This document shows, one piece after another, positions 1 through 8,732 of a DNA stretch of 21,008 nt. The notes under the pieces were generated by a model, which worked only from the letters and a program-made list of their open reading frames with translations, was not told where the DNA came from and made no database searches. The stretch comes from Chara braunii (Eukaryota > Streptophyta > Charophyceae > Charales > Characeae). Positions within the stretch are counted from its first letter, which is position 1; each line of letters opens with the position of its first letter. Both the position numbers and the translations under genes were made by a program. The stretch is taken from positions 19,774 to 40,781 of the forward strand of contig BFEA01000892.1 of the NCBI GenBank assembly GCA_003427395.1, read 5' to 3'.

Positions 1-16
1 GAGAGAGAGAGAGAGA
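1..16. repeat. (GA)n microsatellite at window start
   Basis: Eight GA units open the window, directly before a gypsy reverse-transcriptase scrap. The window also ends in a CT microsatellite, so both edges lie in dinucleotide repeats. The true length to the left is unknown. Confidence 0.9.
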
Positions 17-25
17 CAGAATATC

Positions 26-121
26 GATTATAGGGGTCTGAATGCCATTACAGTGAAGAATGTTGAGCCACTGCCCAGGATAAACGATCTCTTAGATCGG
101 GTGCAGGACTGCAAATATTTC
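26..121 (+). pseudogene. Fragment of Ty3/gypsy reverse transcriptase
   Basis: Thirty-two codons read through without a stop and match the RT stretch that begins with the DYRGLN motif, continues through ITVKN and PLP, and ends at the DLLDRVQ..CKYF motif just before catalytic motif A. The same stretch occurs in the chromovirus on the other strand (around 8060-8150), where it reads DYRGIN and LLDRVQG, so the two come from related but distinct elements. The fragment starts near a GA microsatellite and ends where a 46-bp direct repeat begins. No catalytic aspartates are included and no ORF continues, so it is a non-functional relic. Confidence 0.85.
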
Positions 122-166
122 GCGTCCCCAAGAAGTGTCTAATGACGCCCTAGTTTTTCAAGAACT
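121..166. repeat. 46-bp direct repeat, copy 1
   Basis: Positions 121-166 and 319-364 match at 44 of 46 sites with no gaps; the offset is 198 bp. The shared core includes GTGTCTAATGACGCCC followed by TAGTTTTTCAAGAACT. The sequence between the copies is not an obvious repeat of the sequence after copy 2, so this is a dispersed short duplication and not a clean tandem array. Confidence 0.85.
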
Positions 167-318
167 TGGGCTCCAAAGGACCTTGCGAGGTCCCTTGGAG
201 CCGGGGGTGATTTGCCTGGGAAATCCTCGAAGTCCAAGGACTTGTCCTTGGACTGTTTTCACATTTTCTTTTCGAAAATCAGCTCCGATGACAGGAAGGA
301 CGATGAAATGCTTGGAAT

Positions 319-364
319 CGCGTCCCGAAGGAGTGTCTAATGACGCCCTAGTTTTTCAAGAACT
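319..364. repeat. 46-bp direct repeat, copy 2
   Basis: Second copy of the element at 121-166, with two substitutions. It is the only other occurrence I found in the window. Confidence 0.85.
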
Positions 365-479
365 ACTCTCGAAATTTGGGACTTTATCCAGTTTTCACAA
401 AATGTCTATTTTTCACGAATGGCTTGTTGTACACACAAGTACCCACGTTCATGGACTTCACATGGCTTCCACATAGCAG

Positions 480-1843
480 AGCAGTGATTATCACACAATG
501 TCATCTCATTTAACACTTGCAACCAAGGCCATGCACACGACTTAGCATACATGCACGCCGACACAGAAGCAGCGATGGAGAAAAATCAAGTCCCTCGCAA
601 GCTTTAAACATTAAAAATACCGCCATCACACGTGCATGATACACCATACCTAATCACGAGGCGTGCCCCAGCTTAGCCTCAAGGCCCTGTGCGTAGCTGC
701 ACCCTCAGCACTTCACCAATCCTCCACCACTGCTTTGTCCTTCCAACTACAACCTACCAATACTACTGCTGGACTTACGCACGCTGTCACTCCGCCCATC
801 CGTGGGCATGCTGAGCCTATTTGGCGCCGCAATTGTCGTGCATTCCCCACGGAACATTGTAGCTGAGATCACAGAGGAGAGGAAAGGGCTGGCCGAATTT
901 ATGGAGGAGAAGGCAGCGGGGTGTTGGCATGGAAGACGGGGGACAGAGAGTGGCGAGAGTGGAGACGGAAGTTTCGAGAAGGACGAAAAAGGTGATGAAG
1001 GCGGAATCATCTGAAAATTTTCGCAGAAGTCAGGTTGTTCGTCCAAGCCGTGCGTGAAAAAAATGCTCTTACAGCTTGATCCAACCAGCTGGAACCGTGG
1101 CCAGTCATCCTTTGCCGAGAAGGAAGGAGGAAGACGAAGGGGTGAATGAGGATGAAGGAGACGGGCAAGAAGAGAAGTTGTTGTGTGTGCATGAGCTGGA
1201 AGCTTGCTTGTGTATGATGCCAAATGCAAACTGCCAGCGTGCGAATTAAGAAATCCAAAAATACAAAGTGAAATTCAAACTACCAGCACAGGTATTAAGA
1301 AATCCAAAAATAAGAACAACAACCAACAACGTACCTGAAAGCATAACTGTTTCCTTGAGAAATCTCGCGCGATCGCTAGTCAGCCGCGCGAATCTAAGTC
1401 ACCAAAAAACAAGGACATTCATAAAAAAACACAGGCTTTTATGCAAAATTTTAAGATCCGACCCCCTCTCATCCATTTTCACTCGGATCGTTACTGCGGC
1501 TTACTTTGGGGTTTAATTTGGAGGGTAAGTGTAACCACGCGGCACAGAACTTGGCCTATCACAATGATCCTGACCTGTTCTGGACAAAGGGTCACCATCA
1601 AATTCTTCTTCTTTCCAAATTTGGGGGGTGGAGTGCGCAGGTTAACGAAGGCCCGAAATTTCGGTGTTTTTTTAATGCTATTTATAAGAAACCCAAAGAC
1701 ATTTGTAACCAAACTTGGCAGCAGTCTACGAAGTGCACACCGTATTAACAAACAACAAAGAGAGGAGGAAACTGTGAGGCAAAAGTGCACTTGAATGAAA
1801 ATTTGCATCCAGAAAATCGTCAGAAATTTCAGAAATTTTAGAA
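480..1843. other. Unassigned region without a supported gene
   Basis: Open frames here are short, overlap on both strands and show no recognisable domain. The part near 850-1200 is purine-rich on the + strand and the part near 1260-1450 is A-rich. The only structure I see is a two-copy 49-bp tandem duplication at 1222-1312. No transposon ends, tRNA or other RNA gene was recognised. Confidence 0.5.
1222..1312. repeat. Two-copy tandem duplication, 49-bp period
   Basis: Positions 1222-1263 and 1271-1312 align without gaps at about 35 of 42 sites; the 3' half (ATTAAGAAATCCAAAAATA) is identical. The period is 49 bp. No coding frame or known element was linked to it. Confidence 0.75.
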
Positions 1844-2009
1844 ATGGTCAGGAGAGACGATTCCAATGGACCAAACGACTTCAGAACTTTGGGAAATGGT
1901 CACCACACCTGCAGCACGCTCGTGGAAGCAAACTCTGCTCTGACCCCTATCATACATCATGATATCTTACATCACAATATCTACATTTACTCAAACCACA
2001 TGATGGTTC

Positions 2010-2207
2010 CTAGAGACCCTGAACTGTAAAGTCACCCTTGAGTACAAGGGCAATGTTTGTGATTGCACGAGAGACTCTCCATATCTCATGCTGCACCTTC
2101 GCCCATGCAGAGGCGTCACCATGCAGATTGACAGCCTTTGCCAAGGCACCAGCGATACCAGGAAAGGCGTTCGTATCGTAGTCATTATCCCCATGATTAG
2201 AGTATAT
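2010..2207 (-). other. Exon-like island, possible terminal exon (unknown product)
   Basis: On the minus strand an AG (TTGGCTGCAG) precedes an open stretch of 65 codons that ends at a TAG. The encoded residues begin IYSNHGDNDYD and include GIAGALAKAVNLHG, KVQHEIWRVSRA and a C-terminal LKGDFTVQGL. The composition is mixed and globular, unlike the low-complexity translations elsewhere in the window. I do not recognise a family. The acceptor lies in frame (phase 0) with the exon, and a weak GT (GTCTCT) sits just before the stop, so it could also be internal. No conserved domain supports it; it may be an old transposon relic or a chance ORF. Confidence 0.3.
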
Positions 2208-2360
2208 CTGCAGCCAACAAATAAGGACACCCATTTAGAAGCAAGGAATGAGAACCAAGCAGCAACACCAATATCCGGCAAAACCTTGCCAATGCCCAGG
2301 ATGACCACACACAGCAAGGATAACCTCCAGGTCAATGCAGAGGGTGACAATCTCAATTAT

Positions 2361-2398
2361 CTTCTTCTTCTTCTTCTTCTTCTTCTTCTTCTTCTTCT
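2361..2398. repeat. (CTT)n microsatellite
   Basis: About twelve CTT units, continuing into TGCTTC and then a C/T tract up to 2430. The whole 2361-2430 block is a long pyrimidine tract on the + strand ending in CAAG. Confidence 0.95.
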
Positions 2399-2433
2399 GC
2401 TTCTGCTTCTTTCTTTTCCTTTCTTTTCTCAAG

Positions 2434-2486
2434 GAACTTGGCTTCAATTGTATTGGGGGAACATCAGACCGGTTCGGTTTCCACAG
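2434..2486 (+). other. Candidate small exon with strong splice signals
   Basis: A 70-nt pyrimidine tract (2361-2430) ends in CAAG, a good 3' splice context. Fifty-three nucleotides later comes CAG followed by GTAAGT at 2487-2492, a perfect 5' splice consensus. One frame is open across it (reads TWLQLYWGNIRPVRFPQ). No homologous protein was recognised, and a microsatellite can mimic a polypyrimidine tract, so this is a hypothesis drawn from splice signals only. Confidence 0.25.
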
Positions 2487-2552
2487 GTAAGTCAGAAACC
2501 AATACAATAAGGACCCACTCAAATGATTCCCTCAGTCATGGGCAAGGAACAA

Positions 2553-2725
2553 CTAACAGCACTGATGACGCTCATATGCACAGTATTGACTGCAAGCTAC
2601 ACTCAATACAGATGCTGAGGAGTTCTTCCCATTAGCTATAGCCAGAAAATCCCTTTGTGCTCTAAAAAGCAGTGCACATGCCACAAGGCGATACTGTCCA
2701 CTGCCAGTTGTAAACAAGCCCAGAC
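2553..2725 (-). other. Exon-like island, unknown product
   Basis: On the minus strand a strong acceptor (AATTTCCTGCAG) leads into an open stretch with residues GLFTTGSGQYRLVACALLFRA and later FLAIANGK, ending at a stop at 2553. The pyrimidine-rich acceptor and mixed residue composition resemble an exon, but I found no clear 5' splice site downstream and no known family. It lies about 350 bp upstream of the other minus-strand island at 2010-2207, and the two could belong to one gene or gene relic. Confidence 0.22.
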
Positions 2726-2758
2726 CTGCAGGAAATTGTGACAAAAGGAGCCGAACTT

Positions 2759-2870
2759 CATTTCTTTCTCTCTGTCTCTCTTTCTTTGTTTCTTTCTTTC
2801 CTCTCCCTTCTCCCTTTCTTTGTTTCTTTCATTCCTCTCCTTCCCCTCCTTCTTTGCTCACTCTCTTGCA
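2759..2870. repeat. TTTC/CTCC-rich pyrimidine tract
   Basis: Almost pure C/T on the + strand, with repeated TTTCTTTC and CCTCTCCTTC blocks. Lysine/arginine/glutamate-rich minus-strand translations through it are artefacts of this composition. Confidence 0.85.
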
Positions 2871-3111
2871 TCTCTTCATAGATTTTCAATTGATGGGTTA
2901 GAGTTTTTGCCCATAGGAACCCCTTTTGCTGCAAGAGCACAAGGCCATGCACAGTGCAGGTGTGATCGATGTCAAATGCCACGACTTTCAAGATATTGGA
3001 TGAAAAACCAAAACTCTTTAGCTCACCGGCTGTGGGCACCGATTCTCATCCTTGTCCCTGGTTTTCGGCTACTGGATGTCAATGTTGGTGGTGGGATTGG
3101 GGGGTTCTCAA

Positions 3112-3181
3112 GGTGGTGTTCACATGTTCCTTGTTGGACACCTATAGGTGGTGTTGGCACATTCTTTGTTGTACACGTATG
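3112..3181. repeat. Two-copy degenerate tandem repeat, 35-bp period
   Basis: Units at 3112-3146 and 3147-3181 both begin GGTGGTGTT and share TTGTTG.ACAC in the second half; the middle is diverged. No coding role is apparent. Confidence 0.6.
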
Positions 3182-3443
3182 GTTTTTGAGCCGCATTGTG
3201 ATTCCACGGTGATTTCTTTCTGACACTGCTTCGAGTGCTAGGGACGTTGGATGTATTTTCTATAGACGCATGTCACCCCAAATTGTCCAATGTGAGCCCA
3301 CTGGCTGGCAAAACCGGTGGCCATCGCGCTTCAGGCAGAATTAAATCAAGCTGTGGAGCACTTGGGAAGAGTTGGCAGCCACCTGCGCACTTGACGAAAG
3401 GCAGTGCTGCCGCATGTGCAGGTAGGAAAAGGAAAGGCAGGGC

Positions 3444-4433
3444 ATGGAACAGAATGGACTGGCCTCAGCGAAAGAAAAGGACAAAGACGTGGTCCCACTT
3501 AATCTCTTCCACATGGACAGAAACAATGTTCTCACCCGGTACGCTCCAGATGTGACGAGATGGTGGAGAAACACTGACCTGCACAGGATTCGAGTACTGA
3601 GGGACAAGGAGGTGTGGATCGCATACCAACCAGACACCCCCGTGGCAGAGCTCCCGTTGGACCCCGAGGAATGGCAATGGGCCCCTCCACGAAAATACAG
3701 GTCGAGGGAGAATAAAAAGCTATATTCCCTAACGGTGAAGGCCGCTTATCGTCTGCTGCGACCAAAGGTGAACCTAAAAGAAAGGGTGAAAGCTCGCTGG
3801 GAATCCCACCTGAATCTGGGATCAGAGGCGATGCGCCCCATCCGATGGTTCACTGCCACAAGATCTAGACCGGCAAGGATGGCTTCACTACAGTGGCAGG
3901 TAGAACACCGCTGCCTGGCCACCAATGACTGGCTCATAGATCGTATATCCCTAGAACAGAAAGGGAGGGCACTACCATGGTGTAAGTCGTGTCACTCAGC
4001 CTTCCCCTCCGGCAGAATCCCGGAAACCATAGAGCATATATTCATGCAGTGTCCGGGGGCTGTTCTCACATGGCGTTGGTGGGACAGGATCTGGACACTG
4101 TTGGGCACAGAATCTGTCTGGTCTTGGGATTGGAGGGCCATATTATGCGAGGCATGGACCTCCCCCACCGACAATACTTTTGAAAACAACATGTTTAAGT
4201 TAGGGAGGAGAGCGGTCATGTGGTCCCTCTGGAGAAAGCGCTGTATCCACGACATTGAGGGGGTCCGCATAGCAGGGGAAGAGGCAACAAAGATGATAAA
4301 ACAATACATTCAACAAGAACTTATGGTACAATGGCATAAAGTTAAAAACCAACTAGATTTGTTCCATACAGTAAAAGACATAACACAGGCTATCCATCAA
4401 TTCTCGGAGGAATGCTTGGGCAGTGCTGGATAA
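3444..4433 (+). pseudogene. LINE ORF2 C-terminal remnant with zf-RVT domain
   Basis: This 329-codon open frame carries the zinc-binding reverse-transcriptase-associated (zf-RVT) domain of plant LINEs. A YSLTVKAAYRLL segment lies near residue 93, matching the 'FSVKSAY'-type start of the domain. RMASLQWQVEHRCLATNDWL follows near residue 150, then a C-x2-C pair (WCKSC, near 180) and ETIEHIFMQCPGA with the paired H and C (near 200). In LINEs this region follows the RT domain and contributes to nucleic-acid binding. The upstream RT is missing, the ATG is probably not native because coding-like sequence precedes it in another frame, and the C-terminal tail continues after a frameshift. The copy cannot move by itself. 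Confidence 0.82.
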
Positions 4434-4444
4434 CATCCATTTGA

Positions 4445-4627
4445 TGGGAGGGCAGGCTCGCGCAGGAGGACAATCAGGCGGAATTCAAGAGAGACTACTA
4501 TATTCGTTTTAAAGATTGGACTAAGGTGGGCCAGGACATCCCGCTGCGACCACCCACAAAATTTCCGGATCCATTCCCGCCCCACCGACTGCCAATGATT
4601 GATATGCAATGGTATGGAGCAGAGTGA
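4445..4627 (+). pseudogene. Frameshifted C-terminal tail of LINE ORF2
   Basis: After the stop at 4431-4433 a different frame is open and reads coding-like residues, including FKRDYYIRFKDWTKVGQD, PLRPPTKFPDPFPPHRLP and a final MQWYGAE before a TGA at 4625-4627. An intermediate stretch (about 4413-4450) looks coding in the third frame (LDNIHLMGG), which suggests two small indels near 4415-4450. This is inferred from composition and continuity; an intact relative would be needed to prove it. Confidence 0.5.
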
Positions 4628-5147
4628 GCGGAGCGAGCAAGCCTGCGGGCAGGCCCATGGGCTGATGGGCAGGGGGTGAGAGCTAACCGCTAGGGGAACA
4701 GGTATAATCTAGCAGTCGGAGGCAGACTGTAGAGGCGGCACTTCAAGCAGTAACAAATGGGGTGGAGCAAAGGAGAAAGGAGGGTGTGGGGACAGACGAG
4801 GGATGGAGGAACTACCTCCAGATATCAGTGGATCATAGGAATGAACTTTGTGGACCAAATGACTGGGGACAAGGATAGCTGGGGAAGGGAGGAACTAGGG
4901 TGCAAAACTGGGTATTTGGCGCCTGTAACAGGGCGAAGAGGTTCACTCCGCTGCTAAGTCAATCCTCTGGACTCTAGAGTAATCAATGCTGGCAGGCGTT
5001 TCCAGATTCTCTCCAAAAAAGTCTGTATATGGGACGCTGGACCCGTTTTTCAGCAGGTGAAGCTCCCCACCAATAGATGGAGCCTCTCCCCAGGTGCTAG
5101 TGGTGTCTGCTCTTATCAGCACCACTAACACTGGTGGGGGCGTTTCC

Positions 5148-5164
5148 AAAAAAAAAAAAAAAAA
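5148..5164 (+). other. LINE poly(A) tail
   Basis: Seventeen consecutive A follow GTTTCC and end exactly where the sequence shared by the two chromovirus LTR copies resumes (5165). This marks the LINE 3' end and its orientation. Confidence 0.85.
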
Positions 5165-5260
5165 GGCCTCTTGTCGTCTGTTGAGCCTACCTTCACTTAG
5201 GGCGGCCGACCTATTGCAAATAAGGGCCCAGTAGGGCTTATCGAGGCCTAGTGCCTCACA
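5165..5260 (-). repeat. Truncated 3' LTR (first 96 bp)
   Basis: It aligns gaplessly to 13198-13293 with 10 mismatches (8 transitions). On the minus strand it starts TGTGAGGC, with the canonical TG, immediately after the polypurine tract. The + strand similarity stops at 5165, where the LINE poly(A) ends. The remaining ~841 bp of LTR, known from the 5' copy, was not found elsewhere in the window. Confidence 0.9.
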
Positions 5261-5268
5261 TTCCCTCC
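5261..5268 (-). promoter_or_regulatory. Polypurine tract (plus-strand primer)
   Basis: The minus strand reads GGAGGGAA directly before the TG of the 3' LTR. Its position and purine purity fit the RNase H-resistant primer for second-strand synthesis. It lies about 25 bp after the stop codon of the chromodomain frame. Confidence 0.85.
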
Positions 5269-5293
5269 ATACTTCGCTAGTCCTCTGAGAAGT

Positions 5294-5550
5294 TTATTCA
5301 ATCTGGTGCTTTCCTTTCTGGAGGAACTTCTCGTAGTGGGCGACAACATGTGGGGCGGTTTGCATCAATTCCTCCCATGTAAACCATCTATCCTCCTTAG
5401 GATCAGTGTGATGCCTGAACCGAACGCGATACTGCAGCTTCAGTTTCGGAGGACGTCCCCTGTCGGTCGGTCTTGGAACTGGCATCTCTCTACGATCCAC
5501 GATTTCATCAATGTCGACCTCTTCATCCACTTCAGGGGCAGCATTGAGCG
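5294..5550 (-). pseudogene. Chromodomain at integrase C-terminus
   Basis: This frame carries the C-terminal end of the polyprotein. DEIVDRRE starts the domain. A proline/arginine linker (PVPRPTDRGRPPK) is followed by LQYRVRFRHHTDPKEDRWFT, WEEL and a final VVAHYEKFLQK. This matches the chromodomain pattern of hydrophobic strands, a WEEL-type tryptophan and a terminal helix. In chromoviruses the module is thought to guide integration to particular chromatin. It is one frame away from the main integrase frame, with the shift around 5550-5565. The stop is 26 bp upstream of the polypurine tract, so nothing is missing at the C-terminus. Confidence 0.8.
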
Positions 5551-6604
5551 TCGCGAAGGGAACTGGTCAGTCTCCTTGAATGGTGCAAGCTTGGAGGCGT
5601 GAAAAACAGGGTAAGTGGGAAGGTGTCCAGGGATCCGAATGACATAGGAGGGTCCGTCTGGTTCATCCCCAACTACATCCAAAACCTCCCATGGCCCAAA
5701 GTACTGTGGCATGAGCTTATGCGAAATCCCGTCCTCCTGTCCCAGTTCAGAAGCCTTGACCCAGACCCTGTCACCTACCTGAAACATAGATGGGCGGTGG
5801 TGCTTGTTCTCAGATTCGATCATCGCCGCCTGTGCTTTGTGCATGTGTTCTACTGCCTGCTGCATATGACTCTCATATCTATAGGCAAATTCCAAAGTGC
5901 CTGGAGTAGCAGTAGGCTGGTTCTCAGGTAGCAGAAAATCAAGGGGGAGTCTGGGTTTGAACGTTAGTAGTAGGCTGTTAAGACTTACACCCGTGGCACT
6001 ATGAACTGCGTTGTTATACAAGTTGGCGATGAGAGCAAGCTTCTCATTCCAATCCACTTGATTAGGCTTAATGTAGTGCCTTAGCAAGTGTTGAACAGCG
6101 CGGTTCATCTGCTCTGCCTGTCCATTTGCCTCCGGATGGTTTCCAGATGTCATATGCAGCTGCGTTCCTTGTTTGACAGTTGCGGCCTTCCACAGTTCAC
6201 TGGTGAATCGGACATCCCTGTAGCTAATTATAGACTTCGACAGGCCAAAGTCTCTAACCCAGTTTTCCTTAAATAGCTTGATAACGTACTCGGTCTTTGT
6301 TGTTTCCGGCATGGCTACTAACCTAGCGTACTTACTAAATCTATCCACGATGACGTAGATGTACCTCATGCCACTCTTGCTGGTGACTAACGTATCCATG
6401 AAGTCCATGGACAGGCTTTCACCACGCCTTTCCGGAATGGGGAAGGGCTTGAGCAACCCAAGAGGAGCCTGTGTCCGGGGCTTGTCATGTTGACAAACTT
6501 GACAAATCTCGACATACAGTTTGGCATCTCTCATCATCGTGGGCCACCATAACCGCTGCAATAGATTGGCTGCAGTCTTCTTGAAACCAAAATGTCATGT
6601 GGCA
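5551..6604 (-). pseudogene. Integrase core and C-terminal region
   Basis: The minus strand encodes most of a retroviral-type integrase, the enzyme that inserts element cDNA into the host chromosome. The HHCC zinc-binding N-terminus is visible: HDAT and HFGF supply the histidines and CQVC the cysteines. A TGA at 6595-6597 falls between the two histidines. The catalytic triad is retained: the first Asp in SMDFMD, the second in SYRDVRFTS, and the Glu in NGQAEQMNR. A C-terminal GDRVWVK and the YFGPWEVL / YVIRIPGHL segment correspond to the 'GPF/GPY' module typical of this family. Downstream it shifts frame into the chromodomain. Confidence 0.9.
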
Positions 6605-6800
6605 TCATGACTTTTCGCCTAAAAATAAACTACGCAAAGACTCTCTATTAGGGACACTCAAACGTTTATTCCCGGCCTTCTCAAGGAACAGCAGGCCGTT
6701 GACTAACTCAAACTCGACAGAAGTCACCTTGTCCTTCGCCTCGAGTCTGCGTATGATCTCAGACATGAACTGGTCCCCGCGATAGGCTTCCACCAACGAG
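6605..6800 (-). pseudogene. RNase H-integrase linker and start of integrase
   Basis: Residues such as SLVEAYRGDQFMSEIIRRLEA and VNGLLFLEKAGNKRL match the spacer between RNase H and the HHCC finger of gypsy integrases. It is in a different frame from both flanking pieces: the upstream shift is near 6800 and the downstream one is near 6610, where the frame ends in a TGA just before the HHCC motif. Confidence 0.75.
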
Positions 6801-7487
6801 AGTGACATCGTCCGCAAGTCCAAACTCAGTGATCAACGCACCAGAGAAGTCTGGCCCACTCGACAACGCATCAGCAACTCTGTTGTACTCACCTTTGATG
6901 TACTGGGGCTTGAAGTCATACTGCTCAATGACTTCGATCCAGCGTTTCAGCGCATCGGAGAGCACAGGCTGGGTCCTCATCCACTTCAGGGTTTGATGAT
7001 CAGTCCTGACGTAGAAGAACCTCCCAAGGAGATAGTGCCTCCAGTGGATGAGCGCCTTGTAGATCGCATAGAGCTCCTTCTCATAGGTGGACTTAACCAA
7101 CTTCTGAGACGACATCTTTTTGGACATGTACTCGACCGATCTCAACTTTGGCCCCTCCTGCTGCGCGAGCATGGTACCAATGCCATATTGGCTGGCATCC
7201 GTGGTTACTATGAATGACTTGTTAGGATCAGGAAGTTTTAAGACCTCATGGTGTGTCAACGCATGCTTCAGATGTCTGAAAGCAGCCTCACACCTGTCTG
7301 TCCACTCCCACGGGGTGTCAAGGCAAGTCAGGTCAGTCAAACGGGCAGCCACTATACTATAGTTCTTAACAAAGTTATGGTAGTAGCCGATCATCCCTAA
7401 GAAAAACCTCATCTCAGTCATAGACTGAGGACGAGGCGACTCACGAATGCTGGCCACCTTCGCGTCATCGGGCTTCAAACCCTCCGA
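6801..7487 (-). pseudogene. RT connection and RNase H domain
   Basis: This piece holds the end of RT (EGLKPDDAKV, FFLGMIGYYHNFV) and a complete RNase H, which removes the RNA strand of the RNA:DNA hybrid during cDNA synthesis. All four expected acidic residues are visible: TTDASQYG, YEKELYA, RTDHQTL and VADALS. The usual Arg after DALS is Ser here. About 230 codons are open, the longest undamaged domain of the pol region after integrase. The 5' boundary is the edge of an insertion that separates it from the YxDD part of RT. Confidence 0.9.
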
Positions 7488-7724
7488 TTTATTTTTAGAA
7501 TTGAATTAATTTCGCCAGATTACAGAATACATACGTATATGACCTTTCCCGGAGAAGGATTGAGTTTGTGAGTGAAGTGAGACCCGTGATATTGTATTCA
7601 AGTCTATATACAATACAAATACAATACATACTCCAATTGGCATTTATCTATAGATAGTAAGCCATCGTAGTGCGATCGATATATATCTCATCGATACGAT
7701 ATATGTGGGACAAAATGATATGTG
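7488..7724. mobile_element. ~237-bp insertion inside the RT gene, unidentified
   Basis: Minus-strand RT reads GHEISA up to position 7725 and resumes with EGLKPDD at about 7487, residues that are adjacent in gypsy RTs. The intervening 237 bp is AT-rich and non-coding. It contains TGTATATAG (TATA-like, minus strand), repeated ATACAATAC stretches and an A-rich minus-strand end (CTAAAAATAAAT). No clear terminal inverted repeats or target-site duplication was found. The TATA-like motif and the ends fit a small LTR or another non-autonomous element, but this is not established. Confidence 0.6.
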
Positions 7725-8234
7725 GGCGGAAATCTCATGACCCAAATACAAGATCCGGGTGCAACCAAACTCACATTTCTCCCCGTTGATCTTAAACTTG
7801 CGCTGCCGAAGGAGACTGAGGACTTTGTCTAAGTGCGCAACATGCTCCTCGACAGTCCTACTAAAAATAAGTATGTCATTAAGGTACACGACGACAAACT
7901 TATCCAAGTAGTCATGAAAGATCCGATTCATAGCGTGTTGAAAGGTGCCAGGAGCATTGCAAAGGCCGACACCACAAACTCGTACAGACCGTACCTAGTC
8001 TGAAAAGCGGTTTTGTGCTGATCCTCGGACCGTATTGCAATCTGATGGTACCCGGACTTCAGATCTATCTTACTGAAGTACGGACACCCTTGCACTCTAT
8101 CTAGCAAATCGTCGATCTGCGGTAGGGGCTCTCGATTTTTGACAGTGATGACATTGATGCCCCTATAGTCAATGCACATCCTCAGCGTACCCCCCTTCTT
8201 TGGCACAAATAAAACTGGTGATCCGTAAGGGGAT
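7725..8234 (-). pseudogene. Reverse transcriptase catalytic core (palm)
   Basis: The fragment carries [26 protein letters not shown] (motif A with its Asp), and after a frameshift the YxDD region reads VVVYLNDILIFSR. The first of the paired catalytic aspartates is Asn (AAC; GAC would need one G-to-A change), which would abolish polymerase activity. A second frameshift lies within motif B: the region that should encode the Asn-Ala-Pro turn reads through in the wrong frame around 7935-7970. The domain therefore falls in two frames (about 8234-7960 and 7931-7725) and is then cut by the insertion. Confidence 0.9.
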
Positions 8235-8696
8235 CCAACCCTTCTTTATGAGATCCTTGAGTTGTCGGCGAAGCTCATCAAGCTCGTCTGGAGACATCCG
8301 ATAGATCCTACCTTTCGGGATGCTAGACATTGGGATAATCTCTATTGCATGGACGACCTCCCTCTCTACAACCCCTTTCGGGTCTTCAAATAGATCAGGG
8401 TATTTAGCAACTACTCCCTCTATCTCCGGTGGCATTTTCACCGGCTCCTCTGCAACAGAGACATAAACTAGATACATACCCTCCTCCGGATTTTGCTTAT
8501 AATAGTTATAGAACGTGGCCGCACACATGCATCCGTAGGACTCAATCAGACTACTAGCCTTAAACTTACGTAATCTGGCGGTCCCCCCACCTGGCAAAGT
8601 GTGTTTGAACACTTTTCGGTCCCAGTCAAACTGCGGCTGTGCAACAGAGAGGTAGTACATACCTAACAAGATATCCATAGGGAGATCATCGCTCAC
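8235..8696 (-). pseudogene. Protease C-terminal part and RT N-terminus
   Basis: The piece begins with DDLPMDILLGMYYL, which matches the second conserved block of retroviral aspartic proteases (I-L-G-x-x-x-L). It runs through a linker into the RT start: [41 protein letters not shown]. Just after GWI a small indel moves the reading to another frame, where [11 protein letters not shown] continues. A stop at about 8731 separates it from the first part of the protease. Confidence 0.8.
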
Positions 8697-8732
8697 TAGG
8701 AACGAGACGTGACATCTCAGTTCCCCTCCCGC

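Larger units (their letters stand above)
3340..5164 (+). mobile_element. 5'-truncated LINE retrotransposon, 3' end with poly(A)
   Basis: The element carries the zf-RVT end of a LINE ORF2, about 0.5-0.7 kb of 3' untranslated sequence, and a run of 17 A at 5148-5164. That is the expected 3' anatomy of a LINE. The RT and endonuclease domains are absent, so it is 5'-truncated. The 5' limit is uncertain: coding-like codons in another frame (LWSTWEELAATCALD) occur from about 3350, so I place the start near 3340 or somewhat upstream. The poly(A) abuts the chromovirus 3' LTR at 5165. The bases after the tail (GGCCTCTTGTCG) are not found again near the 5' side, so no target-site duplication is visible. 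Confidence 0.8.

Noticed and set aside
663-1258. Overlapping frames of 70-160 codons on both strands
   Set aside because: No domain, no splice-supported structure and mutual overlap; composition follows purine/pyrimidine skew.
2758-3039. Minus-strand frame with FDIDHTCTVHGLVLLQQ residues as another exon
   Set aside because: It runs into the TTTC-rich tract, lacks convincing splice borders at both ends and has no recognised family.
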